Positions 1 through 12,195 of a stretch of 64,000 nucleotides of DNA are shown in pieces. Made by a program: the position numbers and the translations under genes. Within the stretch, counting starts at the first letter, position 1; every line of letters begins with the position of its first letter. The DNA is from Rosa chinensis (lineage: Eukaryota > Streptophyta > Magnoliopsida > Rosales > Rosaceae): the NCBI RefSeq assembly GCF_002994745.2, contig NC_037091.1, forward strand, positions 14,322,501 to 14,386,500, given 5' to 3'. The notes below the pieces were generated by a model that did not search any database, had not been told where the DNA came from, and saw nothing but the letters and a program-made list of their open reading frames with translations.

Positions 1-207
1 TCTGCTCATTTGACCTCACTCTATTATGAATTATTAAAAGACATATATAACCTACTATAAAATGACTATTAGGGACAATAATTATACTAAAAAAATGGTT
101 ATATTTATTTTCTCTAGATTTTCCAATTCAATAATATTAGATTGCATTCTTTATTATTTTCTCTATCTATTTTCATCTTCCAATTTCACTACATACTCAT
201 TAAAGCA

Positions 208-245
<38 letters not shown>

Positions 246-852
246 GAAATAAAACTATGTTTAAGATAAAAATGTATGATATGCATATTGAACGCATATT
301 GGTCAGGGAGAACAAAATAAATTGTATTATGCCCTAAATCTAAATCTATCCATTATATTTGTAAAAAGAAGAAGAAGAAAAAAAGATCTAGCAAATAAAA
401 ATAAATAAAAAATATTTAAATAATTAATCATGAGGTACAGAAAATAGAGAAACATTCATAATTAATCTTTTTTATTTTTAACAGCTAAAAAAGAAAAAGT
501 AAATAAAAAAAAATCACATAATAGTTCATGTTATTTTATTTTTATTAATTTTTAAAACTCAATACCTTGTGTTTGATTTTTTTTATTGGATAAGAGATTT
601 ATGTTATCTGATTAAGGAATAGAGATGTAATTAAGATTTATAGAGTAATTAAATCATTGAAATTACTAAGTTTTTTATTATAAAGATCTTAGTTTGGTTG
701 TAAATTAATTATATGAGTGAGATTATTTGAGGAACTTTAGTGAGGTTTAATGAGTAAATTTAGTATTTGAAAATTTGATAGGATGTGTAAAAAGCATAGA
801 GGTCAAGTGAGTAAATTTAGAGGTTCCAATAGAAAAACTCCACTGGGAATTT
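1..852. other. AT-rich intergenic DNA with an (AT)n microsatellite
   Basis: No gene is recognisable. The stretch is strongly AT-rich with poly-A and poly-T runs. A pure AT dinucleotide microsatellite sits at about 212-241. Short open frames here have low-complexity, AT-driven composition and no recognisable domain. Confidence 0.7.
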
Positions 853-1703
853 CCACATGGGAATCAAAAGTTTAAAAATTAAGTTTGGGAGAATTGACCT
901 GGAAAACAATATCAGGTTGCCATACAATAAGTCGACTCAACTACCATTTATTGTTTAATTTTTAACAATAAATGTCATTAGCACGACCAACCATATAATT
1001 GAATGCAAACAAAATCAATTTGGTATCATTTGAACAAAGGTCTCGCAAATATATAAAAGAATTCATCGTAAACAAATTGACACCCTCTTGCAATTGCTTC
1101 TTAATTTCCTTGAACAACCTTCAATAATTTTTAATATCTGCCGAGACTTGATCTCATAAGCAACAAAACTTACGCGTATTCTAGGCGGCCACACAATAAT
1201 TTTCCTCTTTTAAAACCTGCAAGCTGTGTTTTGGTATATGCCAGTCTTGCTATTTAATTTTTTAATATATACAGTGTCTTTTTGGATTCAGACCAAAAAA
1301 AAAAAAAAAAAAAACAGTGTCTTTTTGGCGAATTGAAGTTACGTAGGATTAATTAGGTGCGGTATGCGATCACCTATCCCAGAAACTCTGTCCTGAACCT
1401 GTCTCTTGTGTAAAATAATGACACCTGTCTCATTAATTTAACGCCTCTAACTCCGTTAACTCCCTCCCTTTTTTCATTTTTTTTTATTCCGAAACTTTTC
1501 TCACAGTACCAATCCGCCTGGGTTTCTAGTGCAAGTTCATGATCGGCCCCTATTCACCAATTGCATCACAAGGAAGACTTTCAAAAACGTTGAAGAAGAC
1601 CACCAAAATAACTATGAAAAAAAAAAGAAGCCCGAAATCAAAATCTCATCTTTTTCGATCAATTTTGTTTAGAGATGAATACCTTGCGTTGCTTAGAAAC
1701 AAT
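853..1703 (+). repeat. Direct repeat copy 1 (~0.8 kb duplicated segment)
   Basis: This segment is closely similar, in the same orientation, to 3249-4046: shared text runs from the 'cacatgggaatcaaaag' region through to the 'gcgttgcttagaaac' end. Copy 1 carries a small poly(A) insertion at 1286-1313 that copy 2 lacks. After 1703 the two copies diverge abruptly; in copy 1 the following sequence leads into a Copia relic. No reading frame is conserved between copies, so this looks like a non-coding segmental duplication or two copies of an unclassified repeat. Confidence 0.8.
1286..1313 (+). mobile_element. Micro-retroposon (28 bp, poly-A) with 15-bp target duplication
   Basis: The insert is nine bases (attcagacc) followed by about 19 A. 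It is flanked by a perfect 15-bp direct repeat, acagtgtctttttgg, at 1271-1285 and 1314-1328. The paralogous copy at ~3650 has only one, slightly different, copy of that motif and no A-run, so it represents the empty site. The structure is that of target-primed reverse transcription with extreme 5' truncation. Confidence 0.75.
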
Positions 1704-2773
1704 GTCTATTTATCAAGACATGAGATTATGAATATCTTCCCTTATACGAATGACAATTTTCTATAAGTACAGTGTTACATATAGTTGTTATATTGACGAG
1801 AGATTTATGGCATGTTGTCACCGTATATTATGAAGATCTTAAAGACACATTGCTAAAAGCAAAATCTCAAAAGTAAAGTGTCATTATAAGCGTTTTGCTT
1901 ATCAAATCCTTGAAGAATTCAAAATGCAAGACCATGAATGGTTGAAAGAGCCTGAAGCTAACTTATGGAATCAATGAGTCTTAAGCTAGCTCATATGTAC
2001 TCATTCCGTTATAGTTAACGCGACCCAAATTGCCTCGATGAGTATTAGGACAAGACTACGAAATCGAATTCGAATTATGATTATAATGTTGCAACATATT
2101 CTAACTTTCGCAAAGTTATGAATTATTTAGAGCTTTTGAAGAGCTTAGATGAGATGTATCAATACATAAAGATATTGATATGTATGGCTAGGTATGCCAT
2201 GATGATTTTTCAATGTTTTAAAGTATTCAAAGTTAAATGTGTCAATTTCATTATATTGTCTAGCTTTGTTAGTATTGCTTTAACTTTGCAGGTATGAAAA
2301 TTTGTGATGATCCCCTATATGCAAATCACACATGGTCTCACTTCAGTGATAGACACATCAAACCACTATACATGGTACATGTAGCTTATCGCATACATAA
2401 TTGAGGCTTGCAACAATTAGGGAGAGACTCTCATCAGGGGGAGCATCCAGAAGTATGCTACCTATGACATATGCGCGTTGTGCTCTTTTTGTCCTTCGAC
2501 CAGGGTTATTTTTGTCCCACTGGATTTTTGTTATCTTGCAAGGTTTTTAACGAGGCAATAATAAGTGCGTCCAATACCATCATTCATTGGTGGACATCCA
2601 AGGAGGAGTGTTGTAAATATTATTATATATGTGGATATCCACGTAAATACTCATTAGTTATGTACTTTGATGTAAATCCTACCTCTATATAAAGGAGGCT
2701 AATGAGGCTGAATGAGAACACTTCTACTTCCTCCCAACCATTCTCTCTTCATCTTCTCTCTACTTTTATAACA
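1704..2773 (+). mobile_element. 5'-truncated Ty1/Copia relic with 3' LTR
   Basis: The 3' part of a Copia-type LTR retrotransposon on the plus strand. The region around 2435-2608 carries the usual pre-LTR text of plant Copia elements, including 'catcagggggagc' and 'tttttaacgaggca'. A purine-rich tract (aaggaggag, about 2600-2608) precedes an LTR that starts TGTTGTAAAT at 2609 and ends near TATAACA at 2773, about 165 bp. The LTR includes a TATATAAAGG promoter-like motif. I see no matching 5' LTR, gag or pol, so the element is truncated. The limit at 1704 is where homology with the second ~0.8 kb repeat copy stops and is only approximate. Confidence 0.65.
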
Positions 2774-3248
2774 CAATTGGGTTTATATTAGACTTGTTAG
2801 AAAAATTTGTAATAAGAGAAAACTTTAGGGGAAAATGGTAATTTTGGGTAGTTTTCTTTTAATTTTTTTTAGAGAACTACAAATTGCATTCTAATGCAAA
2901 GACTGTTATTTGGTTTTATTTACAGAGAACACTTTGGCCAATTTCATATTTTTCATGCAATTTTGCTGCAACCTATATTATCAAAATAACCAGAATGATA
3001 AACTTGGGGAACATAGAGTTGAATCACCATAACTTACAAGTTAAGAGTAATAGCAAGTAATGATATCATCTCTCTAAATTGTAATTCTCATCGAGTTTTC
3101 AATAATTATCGATATTCTCTCTCAAATAGTTTCACAATGTCTCTTTATAACTTGTATTTCACTTTTGATTCTAGGGCTCTCTAATTTTCTTTTTACATAT
3201 GTTCATATATATTTTTAAGAGACATTTCAAGATAACACTGAGAGTTTC
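2774..3248. other. Non-coding spacer
   Basis: No gene seen. A stretch near 3004-3075 (ggggaacatagagttgaat...) resembles 9795-9860, so it contains part of a dispersed repeat. Confidence 0.5.
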
Positions 3249-4046
3249 CACATAAGAAGCAAAAGTTCAAAAATTAAGTTGGGGACAAAAACGATATCTG
3301 ATTTATCATATAAGTCGACTCAACTACCATATCTTGTTTAATTTTCAATGATAAATGTCATTAGCACGACCAGCCTAATAATTGAATGCAAACAAAATCA
3401 ATTTGGTGTCATCTGAACAAAGGTATCGCAAATATATAAAAGAATTCATCGCAAACAAATTGACACCCTCTTGCAATTGCTTCTTAATTTCTTTGAACAA
3501 CCTTCAATAATTTTTAATATCTGCCGAGACTCGGTCTCATAAGCAACAAAACTTACACGTATTCTAGAAGGCCACACAAAAATTTTCTTCTTTTAAAACC
3601 TGCAAGCTGCTTTTTGGTATATGCCAGTCTTGCCATTTGATTTTTAATATATACAGTCTTTTTGGCTAATATTAGATTGAAGTTACGTGGGACTAATTAG
3701 GTGCGGTATGCGATCACCTGTCCCAGAAACCCTGTCCTGAACCTGTCTCTTGTGTAAAATAATGACACCTGTCTCATTAATTTAACGCCTCTAACTCCGT
3801 TAACTCCCCCCCTTTTTCATTTTTTTTTTTATTCCGAAACTTTTCTCACAGTACCAATCCGCCTGGGTTTCTAGTGCAAGTTCATGATCGGCCTCTATTC
3901 ACCAATTGCATCACAAGGAAGACTTTCAAAAACGTTGAAGAAGACCACCAAAATAACTATGAAAAAAAAAAAAAAAGCCCGAAATCAAAATGTCATCTTT
4001 TTCGATCAATTTTGTTTAGAGATGAATACCTTGCGTTGCTTAGAAA
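3249..4046 (+). repeat. Direct repeat copy 2 (~0.8 kb duplicated segment)
   Basis: Partner of 853-1703, same orientation, with scattered substitutions and small indels. It lacks the micro poly(A) insertion of copy 1 and so preserves the pre-insertion sequence (acagtctttttgg near 3653). Beyond 4046 it continues into GC-richer sequence, where copy 1 instead runs into a Copia relic. Confidence 0.8.
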
Positions 4047-7000
4047 CGCCATCTGCGATCTGATTGAGAAGCAGGGGATTTGGCACCGACCCGAACCGGT
4101 TCGACTAGAGAGACGGCAAAACCTCCGACGAAGACGTCCTGGGTTTCTGCCGTACGTATCTTCATCATGTTTGATTTTCTTCTTTCAGTATTAGATTTAA
4201 GTGGATTTAGGTAGTTGTGGTAAATGTGGTACTATAGCATTGAAAGATTATTGTAGATGGACAGATAATTAAAAGATTAATTTCCTTTGTTTGCCATGGC
4301 TTGTTTCAATGGATAGATTATTGTTGATGGATTATGTTAATTAAACGAGAATCTAGTGTGTGTTTTTGCTCTCCTCTTCATTTCTTTTGGAGTATTTACT
4401 ATGACACGATTCTAACGTCATGCAATGATTCTACATTTCTAAACCATGTTCAAGGACTCGTGAAATGAAACTCCATGTAAATAGAAATTGAAGCAAGAAC
4501 TATGAGATAAATGTGCATTTATTTTAGTTTTACATTGTCTCATCTGCTGCCTGAATAATTAACATTTTTGCCACACAGTACTGCACCAGAGCTGGTTGGT
4601 TTGCTGGCAGAGCTTAAAGATGCACTTACGAGAGCTTGAAAACAGGGTCAATCCAATTTTAATCAAGCTATTATTCATGTTTCATCAGCATTTTGTTTAT
4701 AACTTTGAGTTTTATTCTATGCTTCTTTTGGTAGGAATGTCAGTGTTGTTGGCCTTCCCTCTGTTCTCATCTCTGCATGGAGCATTTGCTAGCTAGGAAG
4801 AGTAATCAGGAAATATTCTTATGATAATCCTGGTATATGAACTGTAATGACTTGTGGTATATTCTCCATTACCCATTGTTTGCCGTCAATTTTGGTCCTT
4901 GTTTTCAGATGAAATCTATCTCATTTATAGAATTTAATTTGGGGGGAAAAAATTGAGACTGTATACATGAATTGAAAAGAAGAAGGAAATTTGATTTACA
5001 GTTTTGTTTTACGTATCCTAAATCTTTCCTGATCATTTATCTTCTCTTATGTAATCTGCAATAGTTGCAAGTTGGGATGAATTGGTCAAGGAATTTGTGA
5101 AAGCTGGCAGTGAGGAGAATTAGGCAATCCTTTCCAAGGTCGACGACAAAGTTGGGTAGCTTAATGAATATATTGATTTCTATTGAAATATTTTGTGTGG
5201 TATTAGAAATGGGAGTTAATTCAAATTTAATCAAATTTGTTCAGCTGGTTTGGGAATTTAGTGTGGAAATCCTTGTTTAAAGTTGAAGCCTTTATGACTA
5301 GAAAGACCACAGTTCCTATAAGTGCAAGTTCTACATTTCCTTTTATTTCATTAAAAGTTGATGTGAATGGTTTTTGTGCAATGATTTATTTAATGCAGTA
5401 TGATCTTAACTCTTTTTCTCAATGACTAATCTGATTTTGTTTATATCTGCTTTCTGGAATTCCATTGTCCAAGTTTCTGTTCTGGTCTTCAATTGATTGA
5501 ATTATCTCAATGAATCTGTTATGGAGTCTTTAGGAATATGAATCTGGTATCATTATTTAATCTGCAATGCTTAAGGATTGGAGATGAAAGCTCATAGAAT
5601 CTGTAATTTTTCAGGATGAATGTTGTATTGAGAATTCATTCTAAACATTTGGTCCTTTGGTTTGTCATTTTATTGGGAAATTGTAGCAGATAGATAGTGC
5701 AGATAAGCATGGAAATTTACTGAAGTTAGTTGACTGTGAAAAAGACTTGGTTGAATTGCAATTAAGCCATAGATTACACTGCAAAAAATCTTTCTAGATG
5801 CTCTTTCAAGATATTAACCCTGTCATTTGCTTTCAGATTGTGGAAGCTTCTCTGAATCAACTCAAATTGTTCCTGAGGTAGTTTTTCAATTTCAATTTCA
5901 ACTTCATCTTCTTATTAATGTTTGATTGTGTTCAATTTAATTAGGATTTGGCTTTTTATGTCTGTTTTTGGTTGGAAGAAAATGGAGAGGGTGAGATATT
6001 TGGAAAGGGAGACAACAGATTTTGGAAGAGTATTTGGCCACGTTTCTACACCCTCAGTGATATCATTTGAGGTATTTTAGTGTTGATTTGTATGTTCTGA
6101 GCATAGTGTTTTCAACTGAAACTGTTGAGTTGAAGTGAAATTCCTAATCTTTGACCTGTGTTTTAAGGTCTTGACCTTAGATCCGTGTGAATTCAGAATC
6201 TTTAATTGAGAGCTGGGACTTCCAATCCGTGTTGAGGGGTTAGTGATCTTAGGATTGCATTAAAATCAGAATTATTGAACTTAGGAAAGAATGAGAAAGG
6301 ATAGAGCTTTATATAGAATGATAGAACAGTATCGAGGAAAGTATAGATTCATGAGGCTAATGGCAGGATCTTATCAGCTTCTCTATGTTGTTGGGGTTTT
6401 TTGGTTTATTTATAAGGTTGGATCTAATTGGGGTGCTGATTGGATAGTTTTCTTTCCATGATCAGTAGGGTTCAGGCATGGAAAGGATGTTATGAAAACA
6501 TTTATACTTCACAATTCACGTCATATTGTATCCTTATATCTGTACCATGCGAGTTAAAGCCAGCCTTTGATCTTTCTGCTTGCATTTTATTCCTTCTCTA
6601 GCCTCCCACCCCCTTCTTTTCTGGAGTAATGAAAACTTTATGACCTCACTGTTTTTGTTAGTCTATTACAGCTGACAACACCTAACACTTTCTGAGATTC
6701 AGAGAGAAATTTAGAAGAGAAATAGAAAAGAGATAAAAATAGAGAGAAAGAAGAAATTGATATATAGAACAGGGATATCAGACAGGCAGACTGAGTAAGA
6801 GGTACAGAAGAAAATAATTACAGGTAGAAAAGAGGGCGATAGCAAGAAGAAACAGAAGAAAGAAGAATCAGGGTTTGGAAGAGATAGATGTAATTACACT
6901 GAGGCTTTGTCTGCCAATAACAAGCTACAATTGTTCATCTTACAGCCTAAAACGAAGTCTAGATAATTCCTAATAAGCGTAGGTCAAGTATAGTTCCCTT

Positions 7001-7157
7001 AGTAGTCTTAACTCACTATGTCCCTAAATATCTTTATAATAAAATACTTTATATGAAAACCATGAAAATTAATGAGCATAAAGAGATTGTGTCTACTTTG
7101 GATCTAATATTTACTACATCTGCTGTTGGGTTAACTACTTGCATTAACTTCTGTAGG
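4047..7157. other. Gene-poor region with unrecognised exon-like pieces
   Basis: I could not identify a gene. A GC-richer patch at 4047-4165 and short stretches preceded by splice-acceptor-like ...cacag or ...ttcag (about 4580-4637 and 5836-5878) could be remnants of exons: one reads TAPELVGLLAELKDALTRA before a stop. They do not join into a frame that I recognise. The rest is T-rich intron-like or intergenic DNA. Confidence 0.4.
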
Positions 7158-7386
7158 TCCTGATGCCCTCTCCACAAAGTTAGACCGGGAAAACCAATTG
7201 AGAAAAGCTTTTGAAGCTGCAAAAGGTTTGGAGCATCTCCATGAACAGGTTAGTCCTCCAGTGATTCACAGAGGGTTTAAGAGTAACAACATTCTCTTGG
7301 ACAAAACATTCCATGCCAAAGTTTCTGATTTCGGATGGGCCAAACTACCCTATTTTTCATGCTTTCGTGAATTGCTTATCGATTGA
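7158..7386 (+). pseudogene. Receptor-like kinase exon fragment, catalytic Asp lost
   Basis: An acceptor-like site (...ctgtag) is followed by about 75 codons resembling the catalytic-loop exon of plant receptor-like cytoplasmic/PERK-type kinases: a stretch with [20 protein letters not shown], then [20 protein letters not shown]. The invariant HRD motif reads HRG, so the catalytic base Asp is replaced by Gly, and DFGLAK reads DFGWAK. The DFG is intact. After LPYF the frame loses similarity and stops. No upstream P-loop/VAIK exon or downstream APE exon was found. This is most simply an isolated, decaying exon; a bona fide pseudokinase gene is less likely because the rest is missing. Confidence 0.7.
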
Positions 7387-9404
7387 ATGCTGTTTGTAAT
7401 TTGCTGAATCTTGAATGAAAGGATATGACTTCCATACCAAGAAATATGCTGGATGAAAAAGCCTGAGATTTCCATACCAAGAAATATTTTGGGTATTTTT
7501 TATATTCCTGGATTTATATAGTTTCAACCAACGATCAAGCTAGAGCTACCTATGACGATGAACAGCACTTTAGTTTATCCGTTTGTGGTCTTAGATTGTT
7601 CTGATGATGTAATAAATTGGAATACCATGAGAATCATTGCCTGCACTAACAAGGGAAGTAAACTTTAGTTTCAGTTTTCTTATGCAAGGGAGTTATCTGG
7701 TTTCTAACATGTGATGCATAAATTTAAAAATGGTTAAATACGAATGAAATCTTCCATAGTTTATGTTGTACACCTTCCATAGTTTGAACTTGATGAATGA
7801 AATTCGAAGTAAATGTCTATGTACTTAGAACTGAGTCTGTATTATATATGACTAATCTTTAGTGTTTTGTTATTAATCGTCTTTAGAAACTCAAACTATT
7901 TTGGAGGTAGGAACTCTTATTTTTTCCATTACTGTTTGATAAACTGTTCCGATTAATGTGTGGGGTTTAGCACTTTGATAAAACATCAAGTCCTTTTCGG
8001 TTATAATGAGGTTCTATGGACAGTTTATGAAGACTTGCTTTATTTTGTGTTTAAATTTCAATGTGAAGATATAGACCCTAATCGCATATTACTGCTTTAC
8101 CCGAAGCTATGGCTTTTATTGTCAAGCATTTTCTTTGAAGGTGCAAATTTTGATTTCATGTTCTTACTAGGTTTGAATTTCTGATACTTTCTGTATTTGG
8201 ATAAGTCTGCTGTAATGGGTTTTTGATTATGGTGCTTCTTCTTTCTAAAACAAATTTCTCTGTCCTATGTGTTATTGTCAATTGAATTCAAAAAGTGATG
8301 TGTTTGATTGCAGAGATACTTAGGATGCCAATACAAACTTTGAGCTGACAAAGTTTGATGATGAAAATATAAACTTTGAGCTTTTATGGGAGTGTCGGCT
8401 ACGTGTCTTAGTGTTTGTGATATATGTACAGACTTTTCTATTTTGTATCCTTTTGATCATCGAGGAATTGTGAAATGCATTAGCAGTTCATCCTCTTACA
8501 GATCTTTGCTGACATGAAATTTCTGACCATCGACTTTTGTTGTACGGCTCTTCTCTTCTGGCTTTTAGGCTGCATCAGTATTGGAGAATGTGGATTATGG
8601 TATGTATATTAACTCTAAGTCAGTTCTTTGTGTACCTTTTTCCATGTATGTAAGGGATAAATTATGGTTTTGAATCATCTACTTTTCTGATCAGCGATGG
8701 TGATAGATCCAAGTTTTGGCTTCTGTTTGATATTCATAAGTCCCATTTACAGCTCACACTGTCATCAACATCACTTGCTTTGAGATAGTTGAATGTATTA
8801 TAGATTTCTGTAAATATGTGTACAGTACACTGAATTTTCAAGAGGCTCTTTCTGTCTCGGAACAATATTCCAATGCATTTACAGATTTTTGATGCATACA
8901 CAGAATTTTCAATTCTCAAATTCACAATCTAAATAAATCTCCAAATTCACTCTTATATGTCGATCTGGGATTCCAGATCAGTTCTCTGGAACATTCGATT
9001 ATTGATGAGAATCTAGGATTCGAAATCAGTTCTTTGCATATGCATTTGACCCTTGGCTTCATATTCTGCTCAACGTACAATGGCAAAATGTAGAAAACTA
9101 GCTAAAGATGTGGTCTTATTTTTTTTTTCTTTAATTATAGTGATGAACTTTCAGTTTTTTAAAGTGTTAGATAGTGTCTTCTGTCAAAGGAGTTTCTTGC
9201 TTGATGTGCTCGCAATCCCAAAGTTTTTTGCTCTTGAATGTGTGTACTTGGGGTATGTTCTGGTAATTGGTGCAAAAACTTGATGATGCTTTGGTTTAAT
9301 TTTTAGCCTGAAGTTGAGTTAATTCTTAATGCATGTTTGTTTTCATTTGGTTGGTATGTATATGAGAAATTTCACTTGTGTTATGTAAATGTAGATGCAT
9401 ATTG
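7387..9404. other. No recognisable gene
   Basis: T-rich, intron-like sequence with only short open frames of hydrophobic low-complexity composition. No domain, RNA gene or bounded transposon recognised. Confidence 0.5.
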
Positions 9405-9794
9405 GAATATTGTATAAATTCAAATTAAAGAGTGTATGCATTAGTCATTCAAGTTGCTTCATTACTTTTTTCTATTTAGGAGTTAAGATATCTACAAGTT
9501 TGCATCTGTTAACTGCAAATTTTCTTGCAGAAAAGTAGTAATTTAGAGCCTACAAAGAAGGAAGGTAAAACAAGTGAGAGAGTGACGGCCAGGTCTGCCA
9601 CCAAGGATAAGATTTTACTTCCTAGCTCTCCGACGACTTCTCAGCAATGGAACCCAACTCCACTTGTAGCCTTGAAGGCTTAAGCTGAACAAAATGCTGC
9701 TACCTTTCAGTTTCCTGGGCACAACAGAGGTCGAGCTGCACCAAATTTTATAGCTGAACTTATTGGTTTAAAACCTTTTCTTCATGACTTACCG
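9405..9794 (+). pseudogene. Truncated unprocessed copy of the decarboxylase gene
   Basis: This stretch parallels about 41750-42118 of the intact decarboxylase-family gene: the end of intron 2 (including 'agagtgtatgcattagtcatt' and the ttgcag acceptor) and the first part of exon 3, up to the words for FLHDLP. Intron sequence is retained, so it is a DNA duplication and not a retrocopy. It has an in-frame TAA at 9681-9683 where the intact gene has Ser (TCA), an extra ~18 nt near 9563-9582, and homology ends sharply at 9794 before the catalytic region. The rest of the gene (PLP-lysine exon) is absent. Confidence 0.88.
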
Positions 9795-10439
9795 GGGGAC
9801 ATACAGTTGAATCCCCAGATATTAGAAGTTAAAAGAGTAACAGCATGTAGCGATATCCCAGTTTACACTAGTCTACAAAGATAAGCAAATTCGTAGTTTC
9901 CAATTAACCCTGGCTCACAAGTTGTTCACCAAATCACAAGTTTAAGTTGATCTTTAGATTGCTAGCTAGGTATTACTGTGAAATCTTGGAGTTCAATGCA
10001 GAGATTATTAGTCTTAGGTTTTATTCGCCTTCTGCAAGCAGCAAAAGATGCATTATTAATGTTGAAGATTCTCTATTTCTTCAGGAGGATACATTAGTGC
10101 TTATAGCTTTGAGCCTTTGACAGATTTTGGTAATTTGCAATATATTTGGACAGAGAACTGTATGCAAACACGTAGTAGATTAAATACCAAGATTTATGAA
10201 TGAAATGAAATGTACAGTTTGAAAAATACAATGGAGTGAATTAGACACAGAAATGAGCACAGTGAGAGATGGCAGTCAAGAACTCAAGATAAGAGTTGGA
10301 CAAAACAACAAAAAACAGGCAAGACTTTTAACAGGAAGCTGGTTGACGAGACTCGGATCCAAATTGACCTACATCCCTAGCCGAGTAGCCGTTCCCTATT
10401 AATGGATCAAAGACAACTCCGAACTCAACAATTAGACTA
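9795..10439. other. Non-coding spacer after decarboxylase pseudogene
   Basis: The first ~65 bases (ggggacatacagttgaatcc...) resemble 3004-3075, so a dispersed repeat begins exactly where the pseudogene is cut. No gene seen in the rest. Confidence 0.45.
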
Positions 10440-11160
10440 ACAAAGCTGGGAGAGGAACCAAAAAGAAGAGTCTTGTGGATTGAACCAGATTAAAGCACCA
10501 GCAGCAGCAAAGGCATGTAAACATTCGGGAGAGGTCCAATAAGAACCACACTGGTTTTTTCTTCTTTTCCTTGTTTTTCATTTATTGCTAAGCAGAAAGT
10601 AAATACTACATACACACAAGTCCACACATGCATATCAATTGAAATGCAGTAAAATGTTCATACAAGCATTTTCACCAACACTCGTTGTGCATACTTCGGT
10701 GCACAACATAGTAAGCTGAGAGAAAAACCAAAAAGAAGCTACAGTGCTCTCGATTGGAACTAGAACAAAGCACCACCAGGACCAAAGGTTGCACAGTAAT
10801 GAGAAGAGCTCCAATAAGAATTACTCTGATTTTTTTCTGTGCGGTTTCTTTTTCCTTTTTTGTAAGCAGCAAGAAAGCAACACTAGCACACATGGAATAG
10901 AAGCACAGGAACTGAAATGCAGCTAAATCACCACACAAACCAATCAGACAAGCATTTTCGCAAACACTTGGTGTGCATAGCAGACGCCATAAGTTTATAA
11001 CACACGAAGGCCCACTGCGGTGAACAATCTTCCACTTAAGTCGGACCAGAAAGGAGGAGCAATTTCGGCGAGGTGGAGCAGTAGAATCTGGAAGGTGGAG
11101 TAAGGTATTTGTCACAACAATAACAAATTTGAAGGTAGAAGCTAGCAAGAAATTCTAATG
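10440..11160 (+). repeat. Two diverged ~260-bp repeat units, related to 19420-19866
   Basis: Units at about 10440-10704 and 10705-10990 share the order: 'gaaccaaaaagaag', 'aaagcaccascaggac', 'ccaataagaa', a T-rich pyrimidine tract, 'gctaagcag' or 'gtaagcagc', 'aaatgcag', 'caagcattttc', 'acac...ggtgtgcat'. A third, better conserved copy lies at 19420-19690, and the following ~165 bases (ggtgaacaatcttccactta... to attctaat) are shared between 10995-11160 and 19703-19866. The open frame crossing this area on the minus strand has no recognisable domain and is better explained as repeat sequence. Confidence 0.65.
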
Positions 11161-11839
11161 TGTATATAGATAACAGAAAGAAAGAAGGACTACTTACAGT
11201 GAGATGTGGTTATGATATCAAACCAGTACTTGCCAAATTCATTTTGTCGTCAGCAGTCAGCCACTTCTCTGGAGATATTACACAGATTGTCACAAATCAG
11301 CATTCCATATACAAAATTTTCAATATGAGGACTCTATTTGTATGCACGGATAGACATACATATAGCTTGGAAATTCCATGACTTTGGGCACCGGAGAGAA
11401 AATATATATATTGGGAAAATACAGAACATTGAACGCATTTTTTCTGTGTAGCCTTTGCTGTAAGATTTTTATAATTCTACTCCATGTTCCTATTCTCAAA
11501 CAGAAGTTATAGTCCTATATCTCCGAAAAAGCCAGATGAAGTTTATATATTGCGATTCAGTTACCAATATCTGAATTTTGAACTTTGATCATTCTCTGTA
11601 CACTATGCTAAGGAAGAGCTAACAACTCAGCCATATCGGACAAATCAAATTTATCCCAATAAACTGACCCATATCAGAAAGTACATAATCTCAGTCAAGT
11701 TCTAAGCATGACATGTTCTCAATATTGATATCTTCTCCACAGGCACCAGTTATTAAATGGATATATTGCAGATCCGACAATTCCATAACTTTGACATACA
11801 ATTTTACATAAAAATAGCCAAGGAGAACAAAAATCTTAC
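11161..11839. other. Spacer at the 3' side of the P-loop kinase pseudogene
   Basis: Part of it (11230-11320, containing 'ttctctggagatattacacagat') is a diverged copy of 19950-20008. I could not find the expected last exon(s) of the kinase gene here. Confidence 0.4.
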
Positions 11840-12190
11840 CACTTCTCGTCAAACATAAACGATATTTCCTTCCACACCCCATTATCCAAGAACAGATAAT
11901 TTCCTTCTACTATGACCACTTTATTCCTGCAAAGAAGAAATTAGAGAGTTACCTCCACCTGTGAAAGATGCCAAAATCCAAATGACACAATTTTTGGACT
12001 AACATTATGGCTTAATGTTCTTGGCATCCTAAACCATTTATATCAGCTCATTTGTTACTGATAGATACTCCTGAAATAGCTAGTTGCATTTACTAATTTC
12101 AATCCACTAATGGCGAACAAATCCACCATCAAACTAAAATATTGGCAGATGGCAAAAGATATTATCTTTCTGACCTATTGAGAGCCCTGT

Positions 12191-12195
12191 TAACT
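12191..12195. other. Copia target-site duplication (left)
   Basis: TAACT, identical to 17401-17405 at the other end of the element. Confidence 0.92.

Noticed and set aside
62..337. 91-codon open frame at the left edge
   Set aside because: Driven by AT-rich DNA and an (AT)n microsatellite (Ile-Tyr repeats); no domain.
1539..1766. Open frames in the ~0.8 kb repeat copies (also 3874-4194)
   Set aside because: The shared part is not kept in the same downstream frame and shows no known domain; length difference in an A-run separates the copies. Treated as repeat sequence.
4580..5880. Exon-like pieces forming a gene
   Set aside because: Acceptor-like sites exist but the pieces do not join into a frame or match a family I know.
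10672..11148. 158-codon minus-strand frame
   Set aside because: Lies in a repeated module; the equivalent copy at 19441-19656 is broken and low-complexity. No conserved protein features.
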